A stretch of 64,000 nt of DNA from Carposina sasakii (GCA_014607495.2 CP053171.1:682001-746000); one strand, 5' to 3'. Shown: positions 10,918 through 24,700, counted from the stretch's first letter. Notes: generated by a model not told the origin, from the letters alone. Numbers and translations are program-made.

Positions 10918-11380
10918 TACCTAATGTCGTCTTGTATCTGAATGCTGGGCCCTAAAGAAGAAGGATAAAAATCAATTCCATGTAAGCAAGATGAGAATGT
11001 TGAGATGGATGTGTGGAGTTACAAGAATGGATAAAATAAGAAATGTGTATATAAGAGGAAGTTTGAAAGTTGCGCCGATCACAGACAAGTTACGAAGTAA
11101 CCGTCTGTCTTGGTACGGGCATGTAAAGCTATATTATGAGTCTATGATGTAAAGCGACGGGATGAAAGTCATATTTTACAGAGAGCTTTGTGCATGAGTG
11201 TGGATGGATATAAAGAAGAGGTAGACCAAAGAAATGTTGGATGGACTGTGTGAGGGAGGATATGCGTGTACTGGGAGTGAGCCATGAGATGACGGATAAT
11301 AGGGATGAATGGAAGAAAAGTACATATTGTGCCGACCCCAAATAAATGGGAACAGGGCAGGAAGATGATGATGACCTAAT
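10918..11380 (+). pseudogene. RTE-type non-LTR retrotransposon, 3' end relic
   Basis: The sequence translates with frame breaks into a reverse-transcriptase C-terminus: ECWALKKKD, then MRMLRWMCGVTRMDKIRN, LRSNRLSWYGHV and RPKKCWMDCVREDM. It ends after CCGACCCCAAATAAATGGGA with a GAAGATGATGATGA tail, as RTE elements usually do. It is 5' truncated and disabled. Related tails lie at 24538-24900 (-) and 59266-59420 (+). Confidence 0.75.
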
Positions 11381-11385
11381 CACGT

Positions 11386-13360
11386 TGTATTAGGTACCGA
11401 CTAGTATTGAAAAATACCTAATCCACATACCTATTCCAATATGATATTCCAATATGCCTCACCTGTAGTAGTAAGTAAGTTCCTTAGGTGAGTGAAAGAT
11501 ATTGTACCTACATATACTCGTAAATGTATATAAAATTTGTGTATGTGCTTCATGTGTAAAGCAGTGCGCTTATAGAATACTTCTCATGCTGTGTGTGTGA
11601 TTTCGGAACTAATTTCTTTTGTAGACTTTTACATAGATAAACAAAGCAACTAGCGCCATCGTTCAAAGGAATTCTACCAATTTATAAAGGTGAAAGTTTG
11701 TATGTGTGTGAGTGTGTATGTTTGTTACTTCATCACGCAAATCCTGAAATGTATGGAACAGCTGATTTTTTTCACTATATCGGAGTTGGCCCCATAGTGA
11801 AAGTTGTTTCTTTTTACTTTCCTAGTTTCGTGTCAAAGGCAAATCACTAATTTCGGAAAGACCTTATATTAGCTTAGGTACGTATCAGAATAACACATTA
11901 TACTTTTTATCCCGGGTAAATATTTTATCCCGTAATTTCGACATTTTGTTTTTTCTGCTGTCCATTATAAAATGCATTCTCAGCACTAAACTTTACATAC
12001 TTACTAATTATGATTATAGCTACTTACACCTTTGATTCTCTCCCCTTTTTAGAAAATTCTCTCCAACGTTGAGCCATCTTCCTTTTGGAAACATATTTTT
12101 TAGTTTTATTTCCCATTAGTCCGAACTCAATCGAGTAATACCTACACCGCAAAATAATAAAAAATGCCACTGCCGTGGGCGAAAGCGACATAGACCCTAC
12201 GTCGTCGGCGCACAGCGCGGTACTGAGCGTCAGCGGGCACGAAGTTACTATTTAACGCTTTTCTGTAAGCATTAGAGTTGAATATCGCTTGCACGCTAAA
12301 CAACTGATTGAGCTCAGAAGTAAAGGGCGTAAGTCTCAAAAAGATTTTTATTAATTGTGTGTTCAATTACGATTGTTTTTTAATTTTGGCTTTACAAAAG
12401 TTTACTATCATTATTATCTTGATATCCGAATTTATTATAAACGCCTACCTCATGTAATAGCCGAAATAAAAGTAAAAATTACTAAAAAACATGTCGATTT
12501 CAAAAAACAAAACTATCGAGCGAAAATCATGAAATCATGTTTTTGGCTTTACATGACATAGTTAAGGGTACTAAGAATATAGTGTAATAGTCTCACATTA
12601 AACAAACATGCACCCGTTTCAGCATATTTCATCAAAAAGATGCTAAATAAGGTCTGCCTCCTCTTAAAATTGCCGATATTTTCCGTTCTCGTGAGAATTT
12701 TGGGAAATCCTTTCTTATTGGATGCCTAAGTGATATAAATAACACGCCCTCCAAATTTCAGGTATTTAATATCAGTGGTTTAGCGTTTGACGGTTTAGAT
12801 CAGAGACAGGTTTCGCCATAAAATAAAACATGCAAATATTTTATTTATAGTGGGACCTGTCACAATATATTTCTGAAGACTGCATCGAAATCGCTTCAGC
12901 CGTTTCTGAGATTAGCGTGCACAAACGCACAGACAAACGACACAAAAATTCCAAAAATCATTGTTTTGGGTACTATTGCGTTGATAAAGGTCTCCTATAA
13001 TATTTTTTCTCGTATATCTTCCATGTACAGACAGCGATCCGTTACATTTTTATTATATGTATAGATAGGCTCCTCCTGAATGGGTGTATAAGATTGAGTT
13101 TATTGTAATTAATCTGATTTACATTAAATACTATATTATTTATTTTGTGTGTAAGTTGTAAAATATTTTGAATGTGTTTTAATTTTTTTTTATTATTTAT
13201 TTAAGCTTGAAGGAAATAAGTCACACTGAATTTGTTTTGTTATATAAATTTATTTTTAAGTTGTAGCGAAAATAATTGTTACAAATAAATCAAATATAGT
13301 TTTGTACATACCATGTACATACGTCATACATAAATCTTATTATTTTTAAACTTTAAATAT
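11386..13360. other. Intergenic with family B relics
   Basis: Holds a diverged plus-strand family B copy at about 11686-11965 (GTGTATGTTTGTTACTTCAT, then TTTTTATCCCGGGTAAATAT). A reversed copy lies at 12850-13066 (GTGGGACCTGTCACAATATA to TTTTATTATATGTATAGAT). No gene supported. Confidence 0.55.
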
Positions 13361-13364
13361 TCAC

Positions 13365-13520
13365 ACACTACACAACGCATTAACCTATTCCCACAGTAAG
13401 ATCCCTGAGGTCTTGTGTCCTGGGTACTAAGCAACGGTATATAAATACATAGATAAATATAGAAACATCCATGACTCGGAAACAAACATTGATATTCATC
13501 ATATCAATGTTTGCACCTTT
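13365..13520 (-). repeat. SINE family H copy
   Basis: Contains ACACTACACAACGCATTAAC, AAGATCCCTGAGGTCTTGTG and CATCCATGACTCGGAAACAA. It ends before the tRNA-like head found in the 46.9-kb copy. Confidence 0.65.
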
Positions 13521-13539
13521 TGGCTATGTTCCCAAATTA

Positions 13540-13735
13540 ATGTAGCTAGAAGTGCAGGATCGTAGGAGAACGAGATCATACAGCCACATTTAATATAGCT
13601 GGTCAAGATGAAGTGACAAATTGCATTCATTGCCTGAGAGAAGACCCCTGAGTTCCTTAGTCGACTCTTACGACATGCACGGAAGGAGATGCAGCTGATG
13701 TATTCTAGTGAAGTCCTGCATCAGCACAAGACTCC
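13540..13735 (+). repeat. Dispersed repeat family G
   Basis: Family G core: AGTGCAGGATCGTAGGAGAA, GACAAATTGCATTCATTGCC, TCGACTCTTACGACATGCAC and GAGATGCAGCTGATGTATTC. Other copies or pieces occur near 15838, 28065, 36655, 37440, 42085, 54090, 57700 and 58350. Confidence 0.65.
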
Positions 13736-13790
13736 ACAAGATTATAATTTACTGATCTACGTGTGTTAATTGGTATATCTTTCTAATATA

Positions 13791-14098
13791 CAGATGTTTG
13801 TGACAGCCAGGCAAATATTGATTGTAATTAACCGAAAGATGATTTAAAAAAAAGTTGCCCTGAAAAAGTTCAAATGGAAAATCACAGGTGATCCAAAAAA
13901 CAGTAAAATATCACACAATAACCAATAAGCCCATTTAATTAGTCACAGGATCGCCCGATACAATTGACGCGGAGAGCAAAGATTATTGATAATCAAATCA
14001 AAAATACATTTCCTGCGAGTAATAACACTGTCGTATAACTCAACACAATGGTCCTTGTTCAGCAGTTTAGTATTTGCCTGGCTGTCACCCACACCCTG
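13791..14098. mobile_element. MITE family E, copy 2
   Basis: Starts CAGATGTTTGTGACAGCCAG, ends with the inverse CACCCACACCCTG, and is flanked by TA on both sides. About 308 bp, shorter than copy 1 through internal deletion. Confidence 0.75.
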
Positions 14099-14562
14099 TA
14101 TACAATCCTGCCTACGGCTTGCCTTGTGTATACTTCGAAAATTACATGTAGCAAATACCTCATTAAAACTTTGCTTTCATAGGATAGCGCTACCGTATAA
14201 CGGCCGTGAAGGAACATTTGACATGTCCACACCATAAAGGTGGCTGTCTTTTCACGTTCGTACGGCACCGTTATTCCACGAAACCATAGCTTTAAACCTG
14301 TGTTAAGTTACAGCTTATTATGATTGTTGAACAATTTGTAGATAAGAACATAATCATATATTTTTTAATAAACAATTTTTATAATTATTACAAGATTTTC
14401 ATTTGTGAAATATTATTATAGACATAATAAGGAGATTCACTCGTATTTTTAAAATTTAATGACTTTTTAATCTAGTAGGATAATGAAAACTAAATGTTAC
14501 CTTTGACTGCGATTATCTCTAATGATCGCTTCGCCTTTGCAACCGGCTGAGAAATGCCATAA

Positions 14563-14880
14563 TAAATATTGTTCAAATTCAAATTCAAAATCATTTATTC
14601 GACATGAAAGCATTAACAACTTGTTTGTCGATTGTCTAATTATATGTTACTTTCTATGTTCGCACCCCAAAAATGAAACCGCTACCAAACAAAAAAGGAG
14701 GTGAATTTAAACAACCCAAAAAAAAAAAAATCGCAAAGCTTTTGCTTTGGCAACGGTCACCACCCCAAGGTGCGATTTGTTACGGTCTGTCAGGCATAAG
14801 TTAGCGATTCGGGGCTTAATAGCCACCAACGTGGAGAATAAGAGTTAAGGTCGCCTAAAGACGAAATCCAGAAGAGCTGA
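14563..14880 (+). repeat. Dispersed repeat, second copy of the 5283 element
   Basis: Same landmarks as 5283-5580, with a CCACCAACGTGGAGAAT insertion before the TTAAGGTCGCC block. Confidence 0.65.
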
Positions 14881-15010
14881 TTGTACATTTTAGATTGCTG
14901 TTGCGTTATATTAATCTTCGGTGAAGCGGTCAGTATATTGTATATTTTTTTCTATCGCATTGTTACAATGCTTCGGCAATGTTACATCGTTCGGCATCGA
15001 CATGTGTTGT

Positions 15011-15452
15011 AACCATAGAGGAATAAGACGTCATAGAGTGCTAATGTCATACTCAGTGCCGTAAACAGGGCGGTGCCAGCGGTGCCCAGGCACAGGACGT
15101 AGACTCTGGGGGGCGCAAGAATGGCCTCTTGGCCAGACCAGACAGGACTAAATAGGGCGCAGTTATAGAAGCTTGCACAGGGCGAAGAAAAGGCTATTTA
15201 CGGCACTGGTCATACTAACGGTTTCAATGCACCATTAGACTTTTCGGTGCCTCACAATTCCAGTCCTTGACAATTAGATTCTATTAGTATAATATATAGT
15301 AATGTACTACATTACTAATGTATTGTAACGTATAGTAATGTAATCTAATTGTCAAGGACTGGAATTGTGAGGCACAGAAAAGTCTAATGGTGAATCGAAA
15401 CTGTGAGTATGACATTAGCACTCTATGTCTACATCTTATTCCTCTATGGTTG
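15011..15452. repeat. Foldback element interrupted by a hAT MITE
   Basis: Outer arms 15011-15053 and about 15406-15452, and inner arms about 15217-15285 and 15335-15404, are inverted copies that would pair into one long hairpin with a loop of about 50 nt. The left arm is split by 15054-15216. Confidence 0.8.
15054..15208. mobile_element. hAT-type MITE with 8-bp target duplication
   Basis: The 155-bp element begins CAGTGCCGTAAACAGGGC and ends TATTTACGGCACTG, giving a roughly 12-bp terminal inverted repeat. It is flanked by perfect GTCATACT duplications at 15046-15053 and 15209-15216. CAGTG ends and an 8-bp duplication fit hAT. Confidence 0.88.
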
Positions 15453-15711
15453 TAACGCACCCACCAAACGCGGTTAGTCATCACGTGACTAGGAGAAAAT
15501 GAAGGCTTCCTATTGGAGCAAACCTGGGTGATTAGCTCTATCGAGAAATAATGATACTTTGTCTAAGTCTCCTGCATTACCACACGTCCTCATGTATTTA
15601 CTCCATGATAACATCTCTCAGTTTGGTCTACACGAGGATCTAGTTCTAATTAATTTTGAACTATATTTCAGTTTACGACATTTTTTTATTAGCCTCAGAT
15701 TTTAATTAAGT

Positions 15712-15716
15712 TCAGT
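15712..15716 (+). promoter_or_regulatory. Candidate arthropod initiator, secreted microexon gene
   Basis: TCAGT matches the arthropod Inr consensus, 47 nt upstream of the ATG at 15763. An AT-rich stretch lies about 30 nt further upstream. Suggestive only. Confidence 0.25.
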
Positions 15717-15762
15717 TGGTTGTGTAAGCATTTTACATAGCCCGGTAGATGGTGAATACATA

Positions 15763-18700
15763 ATGATTCGTTTTTGGATTACTTTTATATTAGTAAGTCA
15801 TTTTATAGTTATGTATTTTCAAACTACATATAGATACTTTACACGGCTGTGTTACAAAAATGGGATAGCTAGAACTGCAGTATCGTAAAGAAGTTCCCAC
15901 ACCCACGTTGATATAGCGGGGACAGGATGGTGATGAGCAGTGACAAGTTGCTAGCTTATCGCTTGAGAGAATGACGTCGATTTCTGTGACATGCACGGAA
16001 GGACATGCACGCATGACTCAGGACATTATCTATTCTATATCTATATTATTGTATCTCTTCCGAAATTCACGGGACTACAGAGTCCCGGTCCTTTGAGAGG
16101 CGTGCATCGGGCCGTAGCCAAGATGTAGAGGCCTTTTTAGGAGAAATTTAATATGGTGTGGGACACACATGGCGCATACCATCCCCGAACGCACAATATG
16201 ATACACCCAGCGATGGTCCCCGCCATTCGCAAAGACTATTGGAGTGCAGAACTACGTCATGCAATGAAAAACTAAGGTTATGGGCTATAGGGTTGAATGT
16301 TGGGTGGCTGGATTAGGGCTATTATAAATAGGGAGACTATCGGACGCCTGCCATAACAATCTAGTCCAAAAATTGTGAGGTGGCTGGCGGTGACTTGCCG
16401 CCCGTAATTTAAGGCCATGAGGTGAGCTTCCCATAAGTGGCGCATGCTGGGGAGGCAACACCGGCGCGGGCGGCTAAGGGTGCAGAGAGGTGAGACTGCG
16501 GGGCGCGAACGTTAGGTACCCCCGGCGTTATGACATTTTACACTTCCACACTGGAGCAAAGGTTCCGCTCTTGCGCTGTTCCCTCTAAGCCGGCCAATAA
16601 AGGCAAGCTAAGAGTCGAGGGCCAAAGATGGTAAAGTGGCCCTCTGAACTCGGGTCCGTGGTGACGCCAATCACCAACAGCTTCGCAACAAAGCTGCCCT
16701 GCGGGCTTATTGTTATTATTTTATTATATACCTATATAATAAAATTGTGACGGATCGATGTTTGTGCATGCTAATCTCAGAAACGACTGAACTGACTTCG
16801 GTACAGTTTTCAGGAATATGTTGTGACAGGTCTCACTTAACATATAGGCTGTTTTTTATCCCGGAAAAATGTTTTTATCCCGGATAATTTCGACATTTTG
16901 TTTTTTCTGTAATCCACGCGGACGAAGTCGCGGGCGTCCACTAGTTATTTAATAAATTACCATGGTTTCAAGTTTTGATTAATTAATGTTAAATTTTATC
17001 AAGAATAATGTTATCTAGTTAAATGACCTTTGAACTGAACTGATATGATATTACTGACATGATATTAATTATTTTGTATAAGGTACCTAAACATTATTTA
17101 ATTATTTCCATAACTAAACAATTTTTTATTTCAGAGTATAAATTTCACATTAGGATTTGATAAAGGATTTAGTTTTAGATCATGTAAGTTTGTTGAAAGA
17201 ATTTACACGTTATATGTTTGTTTAACTTGATTTGAAGTAAAAATAAAACTAAATTTTATCCTGCAGCCATAACAGAAGAAGGAAAACCAATATTACGTGT
17301 AGGAATTAGTTCAGATGAAGTGCCGCCAAATAAAGGTAAGAAAAATAGAAGATTGTTTCCGCCCGGGATCGAACCGGGGGCCTTGTGCGTGTGAAGCACA
17401 CGTGATAACCACTACACTACGGAAACATTGAAATTGATAGTGAAATTTTGAATCACTTTTCCGAACACGTTACTACCCCTTGTTTTAATGAAAGCAATAT
17501 TATGAGTTCTATAAAACCCTATAAAGGACTTTCCTATAATTCCTTTGTCTCTTAGATCATATATAAAAAAAAATTCTTCAGTCAATCTTTTGCCTGTGCA
17601 AATGCAAGGCTTAACCTACCTACTTATATCTCCTTCCGTACATGCATATCGTAGAGTTAAAGTACCTAGACCAGTCTTTCCTAAAGTAGGCGATAACGCC
17701 CCCGCGTGGGCGTTGGAGCCCTAGAGAGGGGCAGTTAAGGCCCCAGAAAAAAATAGCGCAAATAATATGCTATTGACATTTTTAAGGTGAAATAAAAATT
17801 GGGGGCTCTGCTGATTTTCAAAGTGGGCTTAGACGAAATAAGTTTGCAAACCTCTGGAGTAGGTAGACTAACGGCCTTGCGATGAGCTAGCAACTTGTCA
17901 CCGATCTTTACCATCTGACCCCGCAATGCTAAACGTGGCTGTATGATCTCCTACGCTATCTGGCCACCACATTTTTGGGAACCACAACCGTGTATTTGTA
18001 ATATGTTATCTTTTAATATTTGTCTGATTATGCCGTAAGAGGACAAAGCCTCTTCCGTCCCCGGCTGGATTGAGGATCTGAAGACGGACATCCAGGATAT
18101 AGTGGACAAGCACGGACATAGTGCTGCTAAACCTATCATAGCGCAGATGGTACAAGGTAGGTAACATCGTAGAGGTTAAAGTTTGTGAGCGAGTATGTTT
18201 ATTACTTATTCACGTCTAAATGGCTCGAGCGAACATAAGCTACTTTTTATCCCGGGAAAATGTTTTTACCCGCAAAATTTCGAAATTTTGTTTTTTCTGC
18301 AGTCCACGCGGACGGAGTCGCGGGCGTCCACTAAAAGTAACATATTGTAGGGACATGGTCTAACTAAAGCGCGAGCCGCACGAGTAATAATATAGAGCGA
18401 GTCAGTCGTTCCCCGTCACTCGCCCGCCACACTGGTCTAGGTCCTATTATACTGATGTACTAAGACGCACATGTAATAATGTTGTGTAATACCCAGTATA
18501 AGCTTCAAGTTAATTAGTGTTCCTATTTATCTTTCCCTCTCGTTAGATAGACAATATCTACAATATAGGTACCTATATATAACCTTACGCCTATGTCCCA
18601 TATGTAGACAGAGACTACAGCGGGGCAAGCACGAGCCTCTCGATAGTTCGTAACGCTATTGTCCAACTTGCTCGCGAGTGGATAGCGTTACGGCGCGTAA

Positions 18701-21700
18701 AAAGCTTCGTGACACCAAAGTGACAAATACCAACATGGTGAAGTGCATTTCACCGAATAGTTCCTTTGGATATGGCCCTAGTTACTACGTAGGACTACAT
18801 TTTCTGTGTCACAGTGTCACTACATATAAAACGTTAGGGTGTTCCGAAATCAGGCATAGGTGTTAATATATTAAGCGGACCTATGTAGGGTAAGGTGGTG
18901 CAAGAGTGCGCGGTGTACAAGAGTAAAAAATGCGATTAACCAATGACAACGCAGGATTTGCAACTAACTTCAGTTGTCAAATATTCAAGTTCGCAACAAG
19001 TGTTTTGATGCAAAAAAAATACGTGTTTTAGTGAATATTTGAAGTATTTATTGCAGAAAAAGTATTTTTTAAATTATTGATGTAATATTACAACTTTTTA
19101 TAAATCAGGTCGCTCCGAAAATTAACAGGTAAGAGAATTTGTGTTTTTACTTTGAGTAAGTGATTGGATCTACCTACTTGCTGGCCGAGTCATTTGCGTA
19201 ATTTTTTTCATAGATGGCAGTGATGTTGTTTGATAGTGGTTGAGGCGACTTTGTGCAAGAGTGCGCAGAGTCACAAGGGACAAGAGTGCGCGCGTACTCT
19301 TGTGCAACAAGTCACTCTAAAGTTATCTAAATCTTTTCTGACCTACAATTACGTGTTAAATTACTATTTTCCTAATATTTTGTTACAATATTTTAGAATG
19401 TCAAGACGACCAAGAACAACACAGAGAAAAAACGTAGACCCAAGTGTCATGGAAGAAGCTCGTAAAATGATTGAAGAAGGAAAAAGTAAACGACAGGTAG
19501 CAGAACACCTTGGTATGCCTGAGTCTACTCTAAGAAAAAGATTAAAAAGAGTGACGGTCGCCCAATCCTTAGGTAGATATAAATGTACGTTTTCACCAGA
19601 AATGGAGCTTGAATTCATCGAATATATTAGAAAACTCGATGCCATGTTCTTTGGGCTAACTGCAAAAGATTTAAGGCGGCTAGCTTTTGATTTTGCCGAG
19701 AAAAATAATATAAAGCACCAGTTTAATATGGAATCTAAAATGGCCGGTAAAGATTGGCTAAGAGGTTTTATGAGGAGACATCCTACTATGTCACTGAGAC
19801 AACCAACTTCGACCAGTATTGCGAGAGCCATGGGCTTTAATAAGCCGCAGGTGGAGCGATTCTATAAAAACTTATCAGATCTTTATGATAAGCATCACTT
19901 TCAAGCGCACAAAATATATAATATGGATGAGTCTGGCTTTTCTACTGTCCCTAACAAACCACCGAAGGTTATATCAACAAAAGGCAAAAAATGTGTGAAC
20001 AAAATTTCAAGTGCAGAGAGGGGGCAAAATGTCACCGTGGTATGTGCAATGAGTGCCAGTGGCCAGTATATACCACCAACTTTTATTTTTAAAAGAAAGA
20101 GAATGAAGGCAGAGCTTCTGGACAATGCACCCCCATCTGCCATAGGAATGACTTCTGACAGCAGCTTCATCAATTCTGAACTGTTTTTGAACTGGCTTCA
20201 ACACTTTAAGGAGCACGCATTACCGACACAAGAACAGCCGGTGCTTCTCATCCTCGACAATCACTCATCACACTGCACACTTGATGCTGTTGATTACTGT
20301 CGTCAAAATCATATTATTCTTCTGTCACTGCCGCCACATAGCAGCCACAAAATACAGCCTTTGGACAGATGCTTTTTTAGCCCTCTGAAGAAATATTACG
20401 CGGCTGAGTGTGAAAATTGGATGAGGAACCACCCAGGCCGAACAATTACTACCTTTCAAGTGGCGGCAATATTCACACCTGCATATGCAAAAACTGCAAA
20501 CATTGCTAATGCTATGGAGGGATTCAAAGTGACGGGAATTTGGCCTTTTAATGACGGCCTTTTTTCTGAAGTCGACTTCTTAGCCAGCAACGTCACTGAT
20601 AGACCATTAGTAGGTGATGTTCCTGAAACTAATTTAACTCCACGAACTTCAATTGATTTACAAGCACCTGTTTTGGTGGAAAATTTAAAATACCCCCAGA
20701 ATAAAGAGGATAGACAACTTCTTGCAGTAGAAGAAGATATCTTGGAAGAAGCAAGAAGACTTTGTGAAGGAGATTCGATAGCTAACTCGAAAACTAACAA
20801 GCCCAGCTTAGAATTACAAGATGCTGCATCACCGTCGACATCATCACAATCACAAATCAAATTAACCGAATTGTCGCCGTATCCCAAGTCATCGCTTTTG
20901 CGAAAATACTGCAAGAGGAGCAAAAGATCTGAAATATTAAGCAGCTCACCACACAAGCGTATGCTTGAAGAAGAAGTCCAAAAGAAGAACCGAAAGCCAC
21001 TACTAAAAAGAAATAAAGGTCCGCCTAGAAAACCAGAAAAGGCTCCCAAGAAAAAAGTATGGGCATGTCCAGGTTGCTCAGAAATCTATAGTGAACCCAT
21101 CGTGGAGGACTGGATCGAATGTATATCTTGCAAAAGTTGGTGGCATGAGAGATGTACGGATTATGCTGGTCTTGGTCACTACAAATGCGATGTTTGTAAG
21201 TAGTTAGCACTCTTGCACATACAGCGCACTCCTGTACACCTGTCTGCGCACTCTTGTCCATGCTGATTGTGCAAGAGTACGCATTTTGGAGCCTGATCTC
21301 ATCGTTTATAGTTCCTAATATGTTATGAAGAAGTTGTTTTTTTTGTTTGTTTTAGACAGTTAGATAACTAATGCTATTAAAAAATATTGATTTTCAAACC
21401 TAAAGTATTTTATTTGCATTCTGTATCAAAAAGTCGTAAAAGTGCGCACTGCTGCACCACCCTACCCTACTCTATACCACCTTTAACGAAGGGTACGTAT
21501 TCTATACATGAAATAAAGTAAGTTTATGCCAAAAAAAATGCTGGGAAAAAAAAAAATTGTTTTTGAAAAAAAAAATTAAATTCCTTGATCGTGCGAAATT
21601 TATAGTGTCTAGTGTTTATGTTAGTTTTTTTATAGACAGATATTAATTATTTTTCGTGAAAAAATCCTGCTACGCGCGTCTATTTACTCAACTTTGGACC

Positions 21701-24700
21701 CTAATATTTTGGAAACCAGACACTTCCCAGGTATGCTTCCATGGAGAAAAATGATCGTGATGATGAGATTCCGTAGTTTTCGAGAACGTTGACGACCAAA
21801 AATCACCCTGAATAGGTAATCTATATTTTCATAGTAGACGCTATACTCAACTCTACTTTCTTCTCATAACGCGTGTTCCTATAGTATACCTAACATACCT
21901 TTTCCGTTTCTCAACTTTAATCGTTATAGTGATAACGATGTTATACGTTCATTAGGAACAGATTATACTTAATTCTCTATTATAAAAAACTAACTTTTTT
22001 TCGTTATTTTTTTTCTTTTGTTTCTAGATAAGGAAGACGATCTGAATGTGATATTATATGTAAGAGGTGAGACAAACTTGACTGTACAGGGTGTAGGTAA
22101 CAGGTAGGATAGGTAAACTATGTTTAGTGAAATGTTATGAAAATAGCTCTCTAATAGAGAATCCATTCACAAAGTTAGACTTCAAATTAAATACGCGTTC
22201 GCTTTCAAGATTGTGCGAATATTCCGTAGGTACTATCTGAAAAAATAAACAGGTGTTCGAGTCTCAAACGTGGACAGGGTATTTTCTGTTTGTATTCGGG
22301 CAATTTTCATGTCATTACGCTTAACATGCCCCTTCTGTTACACCCTGTAATGACCGCTGATATTGTATTAGTTTCTATGTTAATTATAACTATTGTATTT
22401 ACTTTTTTTTTTACTTTATAGTATCACCCAATGGTAAGTAAAATTTTAGTTTATCATCATGATTTCTGCCATATAAACTTCCATGCTGTACATTAGGTCA
22501 TTTATATTACATTACATTAATTATTACAATTTAAAATATTTTTCCATTGTAGGAAGCTCAAAAATTGAATACAAGTATCAAAAGGAAGTACGTAAAGGTA
22601 ATTAGTTATTCTTCTTCAGCCTATTGCAGTCCACTGCTGGACGTGGGCCTCCCCCAGGACACGCCACAAGGCTACTGACACAGGGGGGTTTTGCCCATAG
22701 TCACCACGCTGGGCAGGCGGGTTGGTGACCGCAGTGTGGACTGGATTCCCATTCCCATTGGATTCAACAGTCGCTAGACTCTTGTATTTGTGCCTGAAAA
22801 GTGGCCGTAGGCTCACACTTTACCACGTGATACTAATACTATAGTATAATCGGATATGTTAAAAGACAAAATGTTACATTACCTATACTATCGGTCACCA
22901 ACCCGTCTGCCCAGCGTGGTGACTATGGGCAAACCCCCCTGTGGCAGTAGCCTTGTGGCGTGCTCTAGGGGAGGCCTACGTCTTGCAGTGGACTGCAATA
23001 GGCTGAAGACGAGGCTAAGTGATGGAAAGCGGGTGTGCACTTTGCACACTTTTTATATGGTAGATAATATTGTGTGTTTGTTTCTGTAGGTATTTAGAAA
23101 AATAATAAAATAGACAAATTACAGATGATATAAAATACATCAATTTCTGATTATCCACTTGAAATATTTCAGGTAATACACCTATTTTGACTAATGCCTA
23201 TAAATCTATATTCAAGGACCAAATAAATTATCTCTCCTAAGAGTCACATGTTTCCGATATTATGTCAGATTCAAACCGAGTGACCATTTTAATTTACCTA
23301 AAAGCATCCAGCAGCCGGTCTCTCAGTCGTTTTCTTAACTCTTACAATAATCTTACAAGATTATGTAATATTATTTAGAAGAACATTTAATTTTAAAATC
23401 ACGAAAATATTCCATGATGTGATGATATTTTGTACCTATGTTCTTAGGAGAACCACTATGGCTGGCAGGATTCAAGAGAAGAGTAAGAGAAGCGGTCATG
23501 AAAAATAATCCCTCACAATTTGAAAGCGTGTTGGATCCTATTGTTAAACGTATGTAATTAATTATTAATTAACATTTTATCAATAGTAAATTTGCACTTA
23601 GTTATAGTTAATTTACGTCTATGCTGCTTTGGGAGTGAAAAAAAAAGTATAATACTACAGCTGCTTCTCTTCCCGAGCATACAGTCAGTAGAGGGACATG
23701 AGGGTCTTAGAGTTTTGTAGGCGATGGGCTGACCACCTGTCACTACTAACCGAGCTTGTATATCTCAACTATACCCTCAATTGGTCAGAAGTGGCACCGT
23801 GTGGTTCTATCTTGGTGCTCTGCCTACCCCGTAAGGGATAAAGGCGTGATTATATGTATATCACTCAAGGCCGTTCTCAAAACTGACCAATTTTGAGGGT
23901 ATAGTTGAGATGTACAAGTTCGGTTAGTAGTGACAGGTGGTCAGCCCATCGCCTACAAAACACCAAGACCCTCTTGTCCCTCTACTGACTTGTACAGTAT
24001 GCCCGGAAGATCAGCAGCTGTAGTATTGGATAGGTTTGTTTTTACTCCCAGAGCAGCATAGAAGAATAATTTTTCAAAATGAGCCACTAACATAGCGCAA
24101 GGGAACTCCTTCGCGATCCTGCACTTCTAGCTTCACAATTTTTCGGAAACTACTTTGGATTTTAGTGTGTAGGTACTGTGTACGAGTATATGTAGGTAGG
24201 TACAGCTATACGTCGTGTACTGCATGCTAGGCAGTCCGGATCTAGTTTCTCATCGCGAATTGCCTGTGATCGAGTAGGGCCCTATGATGGGCAAATAATG
24301 AAGCAGTTTTATTATTTGCTTTCAGGAGTCGAGGAAACCCACTCGGTTAAAATCTACGATGTTGACGGTAATTCTATTTGGATTAAAAGATATTTAAATA
24401 AGGTTTTATTGTAAAATAATTTTAATTTTGAACTCATTTTTTAGTTGACAAGAATGGTAAGCTGATTTTGTTACCGCTTTAGGAACTGCAGTGAAACAAG
24501 TCATTAGGTACTATCAAAGATACTAACTTAACTTTACCATCTTCCTGCCCTGATCCCAATTATTTGTGGTCGGCGCAATATGTACTTTTCTTCCATTCAT
24601 CCCTATTATCCGTCATCTCATTGCTCACTCCCACACGTAGGTACACGCATATCCTCTCTCACATAGTCCATCCAACATTTCTTTGGTCTACCTCTTCCTT

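Noticed and set aside
12142..12366. 74-codon minus-strand frame
   Set aside because: Low-complexity Arg run and no ATG context, splice partner or motif; treated as chance.
19364..21261. Several minus-strand frames of 70-197 codons
   Set aside because: They are antisense shadows of the pogo transposase and lack any recognisable domain.
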